The notes beneath the pieces were generated by a model. That model saw only the letters and a list, made by a program, of their open reading frames with translations, did not search any database and was not told the origin of the DNA. A stretch of 64,000 nucleotides of DNA, taken from Moringa oleifera (taxonomy: Eukaryota; Streptophyta; Magnoliopsida; Brassicales; Moringaceae). The stretch is taken from NCBI GenBank assembly GCA_021397835.1, contig JAJFZO010000609.1, positions 11,534,001-11,598,000 of the forward strand, written 5' to 3'. This document shows, one piece after another, positions 34,561-46,806 of the stretch. The position numbers and the translations under genes were made by a program. Each line of letters starts with the position of its first letter. Positions within the stretch are counted from its first letter, which is position 1.

Positions 34561-36738
34561 CTGTTCACTTATTTCTCCATTTCTTCCTTACTCTCTGCAT
34601 TCATCCTACATCACCACCATGTTCTAGAAGATATTTTTCATTTTTCCTTTTCTTTTTTTCTGGAAATTAAAATTCTCTGCCCTTTAGCCCCTTGGCCCTT
34701 GCTGCAAGAAGTTCGATGAATTGCTTTTTAGTCCTTGAAAATGACTTATTAGTGTTTTTTCAACTGTTTTCATTATTCGAAAATTGTTCTATTGTATTTT
34801 AGAAATAGAAACAAATATGGAAATAGGTCCTATTTTACTTTTTTGCCCTTTTAAACAAAATTAGTCTAAAAAATAATGAAATGAAAAAAAATTAAAAAAA
34901 AATCCAGAAGTCTCTTCACGTGAAAAGTCCAGAAGGTTGAGTATGGGCTGGACTTGATCAGAACACGGCAGTAAAGTCTGTCGTTTCGGGCCTATGATTA
35001 GCGCACACTGCATCCGTTATGGGTTTGTCTTTTATGTTTGTTTGGTTGCATAGTTGAAAAGCAGAAATGAGAACGACTGAGGGTTAAAGCCGGAGATTTG
35101 GACGAAGAGGGTAGGGAGTGGGGGCGTGTGATGACATCGAGATCTCTGCAAGGGGAGCAGCTGAGGTGATTTCAAAACAGCAGAGAAAAAGAGATCGTGA
35201 TTAACGGCTTTTGTCTTTATTTTTTTTATGTTTTATCAATTTTTACTGAGAAAAACAAGTATATTTTAGCCGAGGAATAGGTTCTGGGCATTGACTTTGT
35301 AGACACGCAGAGCCAAAGGGAAAGATTCCTCAACGAGGACGAGGAGGCAAATAAACAGAAGGACGGGCTTGCTACTTTGCTTTTTCTTTAACTTGAAGCT
35401 TTTACATATAGTATTTTGCAAGCAAAAGGTCAGCAACCCGCACGAAAATCCTCCTTTGACATGCTCTCTCTGATGGTAGCCTCGCTTGCTTGCTTTCTTT
35501 TTTCTGTCTTTTAGTTTTTCTCATCCGTGTTGCGTGTGTTTTCTCTTCCTTTTATGATTAAATTATTGATTTCTTTAAAGTGCCATGCGCCCTTGAGGCC
35601 TTTGTTGGATACTGAGGCTGGCCCCAACCTAGAATCCAATGCCGCTCTATGCTTGCCTCTGTAGCTGCTGGTACCTAAATCTACACATACACACGCACAG
35701 AGCTCACTGAGTCAAACTTAAACTACCCTCTCTTGTCTCTCTCACCACCCGTGTGCTTTGTTTTTCTTTTGTCTCTCTTTACTCTCTCTACGGTGTCAAC
35801 GCTATCAAAAAGAACTAACTAGGAAGCTTCCTACCTCCCTTCCTCTCCTTAGCTTTGCTGTGCTTTCCTTTCTTTTTCCCTTCTTTTTTGGTTGGATCTT
35901 CTCTCTTTAAAAACCAGAGACCCACCAAGTACCAGTTACCCTTATTGCACTCTCACTCTCATAGCAAGCAGGCAGGCCGGATTCCATTCAGGTAACAGCT
36001 AGCAACTAGATTTTCTTTCTCCTTGAATCTTTTTCTCGTCTTTTTTCTTCTCTGTTGTATTGTGATACTCAGTGCCCAGCTTAATTTTGGTGTTCTTTCC
36101 TAAAATGTTGATAATTTGAACGATTTTGCTGTTATCCATCAAAGTTGTGTTTTAGAAGCTCCTCTGTTGACTGAATGGTTTCTTCTCGTTTGTTTCCTGA
36201 TTGTTAGTTAAACTTGTTAAAATTTGCTAAAGGAATGGTGAAAAAGAAATGTCCTTGATTGATCAATGATGGCATGTACTGTTTCTTTTCTTTCTCCCTA
36301 GAATCTCTTCCCAATTTACTTGACTACCCAATTTTCTTTCTCTGCTCCAAGAATTGGCTTCTAAGTTGTAAGCTTTGATGCTATATTTTTTTGCTCGTCT
36401 CTAAATGGAGAAAGTTTCTTGCGCACTGTTTCCTTATAAGCCCTTTAACCATGATTTATTCTCAATTTCTGTGGCACTGTTTTCATGTTGTTACTTCAAG
36501 CTACAGTATCAGTATCTTCTGAAAACTGGGGATATTCCTGTGCATTTCCATATGGTGGAGAACCTGTAAATGTCAACATCAATAGTTAGGGTTTTATCTT
36601 TTCTAAATTTAACTTGGTTTGATATTGAAGCCTTATTTTTGCTCCCTATGTTTGCAAATAATGATAAACCTATAATATGTTCCTAATAACTGATCTCCTC
36701 TTGTGTTGTGGCAGCTACATTTTAGTAATATCTTGTCC
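34561..36738. other. Divergent promoters of FAX and the F-box gene, with an F-box 5'-UTR intron
   Basis: Holds both leaders. The F-box leader seems to start near 35930 (TTTAAAAA at about 35906 could be its TATA) and contains an intron at about 35992-36714 (TTCAG|GTAACAG donor, TGGCAG acceptor). A CACGTG lies at 34917-34922. CT-rich stretches occur at 35.7-35.9 kb. No other gene. Confidence 0.6.
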
Positions 36739-37965
36739 ATGGGGCACGTTGATGCTTCAAGGCTGAATCTTAAGAGGAAGTCACACAAAAAGGATGGAGG
36801 TGCAGTTGTCTTCTCCATGGATGACCTCAATGAAGACCTTCTTGAAAGGGTCCTTTCATGGCTACCTGCATCCTCATTCTTTCGCCTTAGTTCAGTGTGC
36901 AAGAGATGGAAATCTGTTGCAGCATCTGAAAGCTTCAAGCTTGCCTGCTCTCGCATTCCTTCACGGGATCCTTGGTTTTTCATGGTTGACCCCCATTTCA
37001 ACAGATCCATCATCTTTGACTCTACTGAAGGAAATTGGAAAAAACTCAATTATCCATCGATTCTCCAGCAATACTCTAACTGTGACTCCATGCTTGTTGC
37101 AGCATCTGGTGGCTTGGTCTGCTTCCGTAATGCATCTGGCAACTTCATTGTATGTAATCCTCTGACAGGATCCTGTCGTGAACTCCCCCCACTGTCCCCA
37201 ACTCCAGATCAGCCTCTTCAAGCCATTGCAATGAATACACTTTCCAACTACCAATGCTTGTACAAACTTGTTTTAGTCTTCGGTGAATTCCCAAGACTCT
37301 CATTCAAGGTTTATGATTCTAATGTCAACTCCTGGGAAGAAGAGACAATGTTGAGTAGAAAGGCTGATGGCTCTGCTGAATTTGAATTGAATGCTGACGA
37401 TGCTGTTTACTTTCTCAGTAAGGCTGGAAATGTTGTGGCAACTAACTTGCAGAGAAGCCCATCTAAGCAATACTCATCAATAATGACTGTCAAAGATAAT
37501 AAGGAAATTATTTATTTCCTTAGCTCATCTGGGACAATTGTGGCTTGTAATCTTACTTCCAAGTGTTTTTCTGAGTATCCCAGGCTGTTGCCCGCATTTT
37601 CTGAATACTCCATTGATGTGGTGGAGTGCAGAGGGGAGATGCTAGTTGTTCTACTCTCTGAATTTTTTGAAAGTGCAAGCCTAAGAGTGTGGAGGTTTGA
37701 TGAGAAAACAAGGTCTTGGCACCAGATTGCAGCAATGCCTCCTGCAATGTCACATGACTTCTATGGCAAGAAGGTGGATATAAACTGTGTCGGAGCTGGT
37801 GATAAAATTTTTATCTGCTTGAACTCCACAGAGCTATTTAGATATGTTCTTTGTGATTTGGTGACCAGCAAGTGGGTTGAGCTGCCCAAATGTTTCATGA
37901 ATGGTGAAGCCATAGATTTCATGTCTGCCTATTCATTCGAGCCAAGAATCGAGGCATCATTATAA
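36739..37965 (+). CDS. F-box protein, HAWAIIAN SKIRT-like / F-box-kelch type
   Basis: 408 residues in one coding exon. The start is the first ATG after the predicted 5'-UTR intron. The F-box (about residues 27-70) has DLLERVLSWLPASSFFRLSSVC followed by KRW, the part that binds the SKP1-like adaptor in an SCF ubiquitin ligase. The rest is a substrate-binding beta-propeller-like region, beginning PWFFM and SGGLVCF with NPLTGSCRELP, as in HWS (At3g61590) and At5g43190-type proteins. The C-terminus ends SFEPRIEASL, close to the FEPRLE ending of HWS. Classic kelch GG motifs are weak. Substrate unknown. Closest relative undecided between the HWS clade and its paralogues. Confidence 0.88.
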   Translation: MGHVDASRLNLKRKSHKKDGGAVVFSMDDLNEDLLERVLSWLPASSFFRLSSVCKRWKSVAASESFKLACSRIPSRDPWFFMVDPHFNRSIIFDSTEGNWKKLNYPSILQQYSNCDSMLVAASGGLVCFRNASGNFIVCNPLTGSCRELPPLSPTPDQPLQAIAMNTLSNYQCLYKLVLVFGEFPRLSFKVYDSNVNSWEEETMLSRKADGSAEFELNADDAVYFLSKAGNVVATNLQRSPSKQYSSIMTVKDNKEIIYFLSSSGTIVACNLTSKCFSEYPRLLPAFSEYSIDVVECRGEMLVVLLSEFFESASLRVWRFDEKTRSWHQIAAMPPAMSHDFYGKKVDINCVGAGDKIFICLNSTELFRYVLCDLVTSKWVELPKCFMNGEAIDFMSAYSFEPRIEASL

Positions 37966-39316
37966 CAATTTGGGAACTTAACAATGTACCCACAGCACTT
38001 TTCTTTCTCATTTGTTATTCTCTTCTATTGTAATTTATAATATATTCTTTTAGCATAATTTGTGACCTTCTTTGGATTGTTTTAGCAGCCAATGAAAATC
38101 TTCTCGGTCTGTGACCACATTTGGTCATGTTGCCTGTGTTCAACAAAGCAAAGCAGGTTCTCTGGTGCGTATAGAATAGCTCAAGCTCACAGTGACCCTG
38201 CTGGCATTGTTGATCTGCCAATTTCTTAGCCAGTGGCAGTCATGTTTGGCAGTTGGTCCCTGTGGCCTCCTTTTCAGACCTGTAACACAGGTATGCAGTC
38301 TGTTCATGTGTGATTGATGTTTTCTGCATTGATGCAGTGAGGTCTGACTTTTAGCAAGCTCCCAAGCAATTGCAGGAGCATCCATTGCTAGTAGGCCGGG
38401 GATGCTTTCTGTCTCTGTTTTCTTTACAACATAATTTTTGTTTTTGTCTTATTTTTCATTTAACAAAGATAAAAACAGAAAATCTTCCTTTTGTCTCATA
38501 ATATTACAACACCCCTAATTGTCTTATTTTGTTTGCTTTTCTAATGTTATTGAATTATTAATAAAATTTTGAATAAATATAAAAAAACTTTGGATTACAC
38601 TATTTGAAATTTTAATTTTATTATTTCGATTCTTTTTATTATTGTACATTCAAATTTTTTATTTGAACTAATTTAGATTTTATAAAAATTTTAAAATAAA
38701 TTAAAAATTTGAGTCAATTTTTTATTATTAAAATTTATTTTAAAACTTTATTCTGTTGAAAATTTAAAAAATAAAAAACAATAAATTTAAAAGATACATT
38801 TAAAATGGATATAAATTTTTTATATCAAAATACTATTAATTTTTATAATCATTTATATCAAAATTCAAATTAATAATTTATATACATTATTAAAAAAATC
38901 AGAAATCACTAAATTTAAATTTATTTTTAAATTTTTATTATAAAAATGAAAAAAAAATATTAAAATTTAATTATTTAGTAATTTTCTCATAATCTAAGAT
39001 GATATTGTTTAATCTAATCTGAACCTTTAACTAGCCACATGGCGAGCTATAATTGGAGGTTGACAAGAGAGAACTTAAATCAAGCGCTCAGTTGGGTTGA
39101 ACCCATGTCTGGTTTGGTTGGGCCGGGTCGAGCCGGCTGCTGTTTTCCTGCCGGACAAGAAACTCATCAATAGAGGATCGTTACATAATGATCCACAAGA
39201 AACAGGTACACGAATCATATATCAAATCAGCCGTAGAGATAGACATTCAGAAATTGCATTTTGAGGATTCCTGCAGTGGCAGAGAATTTGCGGGAAAAAT
39301 CGAGGACAAGAGAAGA
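37966..39316. other. Spacer between the F-box and AIP2 genes
   Basis: Starts with the F-box 3' UTR. 38.5-39.0 kb is very AT-rich with no open frame. An AIP2 promoter/leader is expected at about 39.0-39.3 kb. An in-frame ATG at 39188 precedes the chosen AIP2 start. Confidence 0.65.
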
Positions 39317-40974
39317 ATGGAATGCGTTTCAGACGAAAGCTTGGAACGAGAATTGGAAGAATTGCAGAAGCAGCTTGCCAAGAAACTAAGGTTCGAGGAG
39401 GCAGTTCGCTCCCTCCATTCCCTCCTCCGTGACCGTTATCCATCCGCCTCTCCCTCCCTCCGAAAATCGGTTCTCTTTCGCTCCCTCATATTTCTTCATT
39501 GCTATTTAATTTCTTTTCATTTTTTGTTTCTTAATTATGAACTATCAAACCCCGATCCATCCATTTACGAATTACATGTGCTGATATATTGGTATAATTG
39601 GACAAAATATATTTATATGTTTTTGATCCGGTGGTGGCAGTTCTATCGTGTTGTATGCCGAGTTGGGACGATTCTAAAGACGCGATACACTGCACCCGGG
39701 TTCTGGCTTGCGGGGCTGCGCCTTTTCGAGCAAGCGGAGTGTTTTGTCTCTGATCCTTCCGAGAAGGAACAGTTGAAGTCCTATATCGCTCAAGCCAATC
39801 AACACTTGCATGGAATAGATAACCCACCCACCGACTCAGAGCCTGCACAAAGTGGAGGTTTCATTCCTTTACAACAAAATTTGAGGCTTAGAATGTGTCA
39901 AGGTTGCCTGCTTTTTGTTGATTTTTGTTTGTAATTGTTTGTTTCAAAGGGTATCTTTTTGAGGGTCATCTTACTGTGGATCCTGAGCCACCCCAACCTC
40001 GATGGCTGGTGCAGCAAAACCTCTTGAGTGCTGTTGCTTCACTTGCTACTGGTGAATCTTCTGGGACTCAGGTGGACGACAATGATAGGAGTATATCGGA
40101 TACTGCTGGCAATCTCATTCAAGAGCTCATAAATAACCTTGATAGTGCCATTCCTGAGGTGATTCTCTTTAGCCTTCAATGTTTCTCCACTTTCACATAT
40201 CATGGCATGCAACAGTCATGTTCTTTATGTTCCTTTAGGATAATAGAAAAGCAAACAGATCCTAATGTGCATTCTAATATCTCTCAGATTCAGGATAGTT
40301 AACAAATTTCTACACTGATCAATTGGCAATACCCAACAGATTTGAAAGATTGAGCAAAGAGAAAGTGACCTTTTGTTATTGTTGTTCAGAACTTTGTATG
40401 CAAGATATTGGTTCTCATTTCTAAGGAAATTAGACTTTGTGTCCTACCAACGCATTTATATCAAACATTTAATGATATCTGCCTGTGTTTAAGTTACTGG
40501 AGTCCGTACCACCTAGAGCTCCACCCGCCAGTAAAAAAGTCGTTGCAAAACTTCCTATCATTACTGTTAATGAGGAGATCCTGGCCAAGTTAGGACAAGA
40601 TACGGAGTGTTCCATTTGCAAGGAGAATTTGTTTGCTGGTGATAAGATGCAGGAGTTGCCTTGCAAGCACACATTTCATCCTCCCTGCCTAAAACCATGG
40701 CTGGTGATGCTCCTTACCATTACTTATTCATGCTGCAAAGTTTCCTTAAGCTGCAAGGCAAATAAATGTCAAACAGGATATATGATAAACTGCATATATT
40801 TTATGTGATTACATTGCATGGCAGGACGAGCATAATTCTTGCCCGATTTGTCGACATGAGCTGCAAACTGATGATCATAAATACGAGAGCTGGAAGGAGC
40901 GGGAGAAGGAAGCTGAAGAAGAGAGGAAAGGTGCTGCCAATGCTGTGCGTGGTGGTGAATATATGTATGTTTAG
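39317..40974 (+). CDS. AIP2: RING-type E3 ubiquitin ligase AIP2
   Basis: Exons: 39317-39469, 39641-39857, 39950-40158, 40494-40703, 40825-40974, joining to 312 residues. Arabidopsis AIP2 ubiquitinates the transcription factor ABI3 and so dampens abscisic acid signalling in seeds. Seen here: the AIP2 N-terminal domain with LRKSFYRVVCRVGTILKTRY and RWLVQQNLLSAVAS, then a C-terminal RING-H2: CSICKENL, CKHTFHPPC, and CPICRHEL after the junction PWL|DEHNS. The tail is Glu/Lys-rich and ends RGGEYMYV, as in Arabidopsis. The start at 39317 (MECVSDESLERELEEL) lines up with the family. An upstream in-frame ATG at 39188 would add 43 residues with no family likeness. In Arabidopsis AIP2 (At5g20910) lies beside JAZ12 (At5g20900). 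Confidence 0.93.
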
Positions 40975-42063
40975 ATGAATGTTACTTGTTGGACTCACCA
41001 TCGTTAATGTCTGTTACTGTACTATAAAATGATTCATTCAGTTTTTTGAAGGTAAAGATTGAAACTTCGGCTTTCATGCCCTTCCACGCCTTTTTTGTGG
41101 CTGGTTTACGACATCTTTAGTTGGAGGTTGTGAATAAATTGAATTGAGTGTGCGAGAGTTAAGTTTGATGGTTGTTGAGTTTGCTTTACATTCTCATAGG
41201 TTCTCAGTTTTCTTTAATGTAGCTCACTGATGGTTAGCGCTTTGAATCCTTCAATCCCATATGAATTTTTTGATTGGCATGGAAGTTTTTGCTAAATATT
41301 TAGTGATTTGACATATCACTAAATGGTACATATATGCAAGCATTTTGCTTTCGAAATACCCAGGGCATGTGCATGACGGGTTTATCACACGGCATTTGGA
41401 TTAAGGTGAAACTAGCCGGGCTGATTGGGATAGTTCTTGTTACTAGTTGACATTTTGACTGTTACAATATGTCTTTATCCCGAGACATTCGTGCATAAAA
41501 GCCTGTTACTGTTTATCCCATGAGTTTCTTTTATCTGGCTCTTCCTGCTGATGCAAGTTGGGAAAGTAAAACACGGCGGCGTTTGGAGTCTGTAATGGGC
41601 TTCTAAACGTGTTCTCTGAGACCACAAATCAAAGGCCTAAAACTGTTACTATTTCTAATTCCCAACATTTCTCCTTTTTTGCCTAATTTGGATTTTCTTC
41701 CGTGGATTGGCATTTCAAATTTCTATTTTTCCGGCCACACGAGTTCATGCTGAGTCATAATATCTAAAAGGCCTGAATGCGAAGCAACCCACATCTTACA
41801 AATGGGCTTTGAGGGAGACCCCCAAATCCATCACGATTTTGTAAGGCCGGTTAGGCTTTTTTCTGCCCAGAGTATCTCCGAGAGAAGGAAAACCTGAATC
41901 GTGGCTTAATCATCCGCATGAATTTAAACCCCTCCCGATTTATTTCTCTTGTAGCAGGCCAATTAATTGCTTCCTCTTTCAGTTTCACCATCCACTAGTA
42001 TTCCACAAGAGAGTTGCAGACCCTACAGTATTAACTAATTGCATGTGCCGCTAACCGTACGCC
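40975..42063. other. Spacer between AIP2 and the DUF1350 gene
   Basis: AIP2 3' UTR followed by the promoter and leader of the next gene. No gene or repeat recognised. Confidence 0.7.
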
Positions 42064-45000
42064 ATGGAATTGGCTATGTCAGTACTAGGCACTCAATTTG
42101 GATGCATCACGCCAAGAAGTTTGTCTGACAGAGTTTGCACCCATGGCTGCAATTTTCAGACTCTGTTTCCACGGATCAATAACCAAAGCCTCCCAACCAC
42201 AACCAAGATCATATCCGATGGGTACGGGGGTCAAGGAACCAGCTTAGGCAAAAACAACTTATATTCAAGCGCTAATTACAACAAATTATACTCAAGGTTT
42301 GATTCTTGTTTGATAGTACCACCACCGAAGGCCAGAAAGCCCCGTGCTATCATCAAATTCTTGGGTGGTGCCTTCATCGGGGCTATCCCTGAGGTTACCT
42401 ACAGGTACCCCTTCAAATTTTTTTCTGTGCTCTCGTGTGCTTACTTTGCTAAAATTATGGGTGAAATAATCATCATAGTATGTGGGTGACTTTCCTTTGG
42501 GTGTAACTGCCAGTTACTTGAAGGAACTTTTGGCTAGGGAAGGGTATCTTATAATTTCTGTGCCATACAATGTGACATTTGATCATGAACAAGCGGCTAA
42601 GCAAGTTTACGAGAGATTCAATTCCTGCTTGGAGATGATTCTCTCTTCTGGACTACCACTTGCTAATTTAAAGCCGGAAGATCTAGCAAACCTTCCTGTT
42701 TTTTCTGTTGGTCACAGGTAAGCTTAGTGAGTTTTACTGAATGTCTCTTAAATGTGTTTTTTAGCTGCAACGTTTACCTATGTACCTGTGTTGTCCTGTG
42801 AACTTGAATATGTCAACTATATCTCAATAGAAAAAGACTTGGTATATCCTTTCTGTAATGTTTAGATTCTATTGCGAAAATGTTATTAAGTTTCTAGATC
42901 ACTGAGTTCTAGCTGGTGCATTCTTCTAAGTTTACCATAGTGAATGGCTCAAGTACTTGGCAGCCCCCTTCTTTAAGGTCAGTTGATCATCTTCCTCATG
43001 CTGATATGTTTCATGTTTTCATTTGTTGTTGTAGCAATGGTGCACTACTCCAAGTACTAACTGGAAGTTATTTCTGTGAGAAAATACCAAAGGTTGGATT
43101 TTCCCTGCTTTTCTAGCTCTTGAGATTGATTGCTTAAGTAAAGATATGGAAGGAACTTTCTTAATAATAGATTTTGGACACTTGTTTGTGGAAGCAGAAT
43201 GTTTGATTAATATTTTTCTAGTTTAAAATAACTTGAGCAATTAGGGGAATGTGACAAGAAATTTGTGTGGTGTGGAAGGCTAATGCCATAATCTCATTCA
43301 ACAACAGATCAGCAACAGAGGCAGTGCCATACTTTGAGCAGGTAAGTTTGTTTATCTACTTCATTTATGCTTCATATTTGCTGGAAATATTTGTGATTTT
43401 TTTCAATCAAATGAGGCATTTTTATGCTTCGAGTCATATCTATTTGTTGTCAATATTTTCTCTAAATTGAAGTGAATCTTGCTAGATTTATTGTTAAAGA
43501 TTTTATTAGTTTCTGATAAGGAATTCAAGTTTCACAATTATGCTGTTCATCAAATAGGAAAAGAAGCTAGTAACTTTGAGTTTTCTTGGGGTATTTCACT
43601 ATTTGTAAAATGCTTTACTTTTGACCATATTCTCTATGAATTTTTTGGTGTAAACGTTTACTTGTGATACCCTATGCACCTTGATCTTTCCATGCATATA
43701 AAGGAAAGCTTTAAAAGCTATCTCTTGGTGTATACATCTACAAGACATGCTTGGCAATGGATAAACTTTAAGAATGCTTCATGAATTCCCCTTCAATCTC
43801 AAGCTGATCTGAAATCTATCCTTCTCATCCTTACCTGGGTGGGTCATAGTTTCTTCATGAATCAAGTATATCTATGCCTAAGGGAGGTTACTTGTGCAAT
43901 ACTAATTGATTAACTAATATTCTGCACCAAACTTTCTGATGTTACTCTGCAGTTAGGTCCTCTAGTTAGTCAGATGATGCCAATTGTGGAAGCATTTCCT
44001 GTGTTTTCAATAGCTAAGAATGCCTCAGGTAAAGCACATACTGGATCTGTGTCACATGCTAGTTTAGTTTTTGGTGTTTGCTATTCCAAATTTCCATTTG
44101 TTAACCTAATGGGTATGTCTTACTTTCTTTCTGTGCAAACTCTCTTTATTGACTCAAAAATAGTGATGAATGTTGTTCTTAACGTCCATGTGATTGCAAA
44201 AAAGGGGCAGATATTCTTCTCTTCTCCACTCCACATCAGGCATTATCCTCCAGCATCATGGGCTATCTTATCTGTTCCTGATTTTTATTCTTTTATTTGC
44301 TCCTTAATTGCCTTCGGTTTCATTATTCATATTGATTTTGTGATATCATGTAATTGTAAGATATGCTGCGTTTCTAAAACACAAAATGGTAGTTTTTTAT
44401 ATACTTGACACCCTTTTTGCTTAGTCTATGCATATAATATCTATGTTTTTTCCCATGAGGCTTCAACTTTTTGTTGCTGCAAATATACAGATGATGCAAG
44501 GAAATTGCTACTTGACACAGCTGGAGCATTGATTCCAAACCTTGATCAGGAAGCTCTAACTTCATTGACTAAGTTTGTTGATCAGTTGCCATCAGTTTTT
44601 GATCAGGTATTTTGACCTGTGGGACCCTTCTGAGGGAACACATTAACCAAGGGATTCCATTGCCCCAACAGTTGTTCTACTTCTATCTTCAGTCTTCCTG
44701 CAAAAGTTACCATGTCCTTGAATTAGACCATGAATATGAGTAAGAGTTCATTTCAACTAAATAGGTTTTTCACAAGGACGCATGAAGATTTGATTGGGCA
44801 GGTAGTTCATGATTTTTCAGGATCTCGTAAGTGTAACTGATAAGCACAATATGAAGCCTTGCCGACTTGGGAAATCATTTTTCAATTGTCCATCTTTTTA
44901 TGATTAACCTACCAACAGATAGAAAACGGGTATTTCCATTGAGCCTATGTTTAGACTTATGGGAACTTGATATTGCTCCTGTTAGGTCAGGCAAGGGGTG

Positions 45001-45810
45001 TCAGAGTTCAAGCCAAAACCTACTGAGAATCGTGATTGCTTTAGGAACTCCTACAATGTCCCACACACTCTATTGGTATGTATAAAATGGTACATGTTCC
45101 AGGGTTTAGATAATGTGGATGCTTTGATTCTCATAGTGGGTGTGCACGCCGTTGTTTTCTAGGTGAAGTTCAACTTTGACACAATTGATGAGACAGATCT
45201 CCTTGAAAAAACACTGAGGCCTCGAGTGGAGTCCATTGGGGGAACAATCGAAAAGATCCAGTTAGGTGGTAACCATCTCACCCCATGCGTGCAGGTATAA
45301 CTTATGTAAATGCTTTCTTTCTTTTTCACTCATTTAGCCTTCCCTGTGCCTAACAGTGGGAGTCTTATCTTCTTGCTCCTTTAACATGTTGCCATCTAAT
45401 ATGGCACTTAATGGCTGTAGCTCAGAATTCTTCTCGCAAATTCAAAATTGAGCTGACTGAACAAATTTACCCCATCCTTTCCCCTTCTTCTCCTTAAAAG
45501 ATGGGGAGCCCAATTTGCCAGTGAAATATCTGTTTGCCTTAACTTCAAGGCTGGAGTATATTCTATATTCCTTGAGCAATATTCTTCAGTGTTATTTCTT
45601 AAAAGGACACCTTCTGCTTCATTGCTATCCCCATCCATCTCTAACACAAAACAAAACAAATCTCTTTCTGATCAGGAACTAAAGTGGCAAGTTGGTGACT
45701 TGTACACCCCAGCAGATGCTATTGCTCAGGGACTCAAGACTCTCTCACTGAATGAAACTAGAGTCCTCTCCAGAACCATTAGTGATTGGTTCAAACGTTT
45801 TGAAGATTGA
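42064..45810 (+). CDS. DUF1350 family protein, alpha/beta-hydrolase-like, probably plastid
   Basis: Exons: 42064-42404, 42514-42717, 43035-43092, 43279-43341, 43953-44028, 44491-44606, 45163-45294, 45676-45810, joining to 374 residues. DUF1350 occurs in plants and cyanobacteria; its function is not established. Seen: a Ser/Thr/Asn-rich N-terminus of about 85 residues suggesting a plastid transit peptide, then KFLGGAFIGAIPEVTYSYLKELLA. VGHSNGALLQ follows, a GxSxG nucleophile elbow with Ser at about 182, built across the exon 2/3 junction. LGGNHLTPC lies near the C-terminus, where a catalytic His would be expected. This suggests a hydrolase fold, inferred from motifs. The Arabidopsis counterpart is probably At3g43540 (from memory), next to FAX2. 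Confidence 0.9.
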
Positions 45811-46047
45811 ACGCCCAGGTTCTGTGTGATGTTAATGCTGAGCTTTTCTTCTTTTTAATCAAAAGATGAGTCAAAACATGAAATGATACCCAAAAAAAAA
45901 AAAAAGAGAGAGAACTAAATGCTAAGTTCAAGAATTTCTTGTGGCACTTATGGAACAATCAAAAAGGGAAGAAGAAAACAATATGAAATGTGTTGCCATC
46001 ATCTGTGGAGCTAGTAAACATGTTTTCTTGACAAAACAAAATCTAGT
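45811..46047. other. Convergent 3' ends of the DUF1350 and ACP genes
   Basis: Only 237 bp separate the two facing stop codons, so the 3' UTRs very likely overlap. An A run lies at about 45892-45905. Confidence 0.75.
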
Positions 46048-46806
46048 TTAACCAGCTGCAGCCTTGACTTTCTCAATCAAGTCTGCAGCATCTTGAACTG
46101 TGGCAATGTTCTCTGCGCCTCCTTCCCCAATTGACACCCCAAATTGTTCTTCCAATGACATCATTATCTCCACCTGTTCAAGTTGAAAGGGGAAAAGGGT
46201 ACATGCATAAAAAACATTGCATTACATATTCCCCAGTCCAAGTTATGTTATGAGCCATTACGGACTGAACTAATATGATGGGTGTTGAAGAAATACCGTG
46301 TCTAGGGAGTCAGCACCCAAGTCAGCAAACTTGGTTTCAGGAGCAACCGAGCTTGCATCAATTGACAATTGCTTAGCGATGATGCTTTGGACTGTTTCCA
46401 TTGTCTCAAGCTTAGCCTGGTCATTATGTTGAAGAGGTAAGCTTAATGTAAATAATCTGTTTCCTTAAACAAATAGAAGACAAGGGCTATCTTGAATTTG
46501 TGGTGTTAAATTCTTTACAATGGAACAGGAAACGGTCATCTTGAAGCAGCTAGATCGAGTGGAAGACCCATTAGCTGCCTTTGAAATTTGGAGTTTTGGG
46601 ATGTTCTTTAAACCAGCAAACATGGGACCTCCCTGCAAAATAATTTCACTTGGTTAATCAACATAAATACATGACTTATAGGTACTATGCATAATGTCGC
46701 TTACAGTAATAGAGTAGCTGCTTTGTTGGGAAAGTAAGCCTCTGATCCTTGAAGTGGTAGGGACTGTTGCCAAGGGACACCCTGGGGTTGAAAGTAAGGT
46801 GGCCAT
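46048..46806 (-). CDS. ACP: Acyl carrier protein, chloroplast
   Basis: Exons: 46806-46705, 46632-46519, 46416-46297, 46173-46048, joining to 153 residues. ACP carries the growing acyl chain on a 4'-phosphopantetheine arm during plastid fatty acid synthesis. The first about 70 residues are Ser/Thr-rich and basic, a transit peptide. The mature domain starts near [18 protein letters not shown]. The carrier motif [20 protein letters not shown] contains the Ser that receives the arm; the DSL motif is split from VEIM by an intron. The C-terminus ends [10 protein letters not shown]. The four-exon structure is typical of plant plastid ACP genes. The isoform (ACP1-5) is not assigned. Transcription is convergent with the DUF1350 gene. 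Confidence 0.93.
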
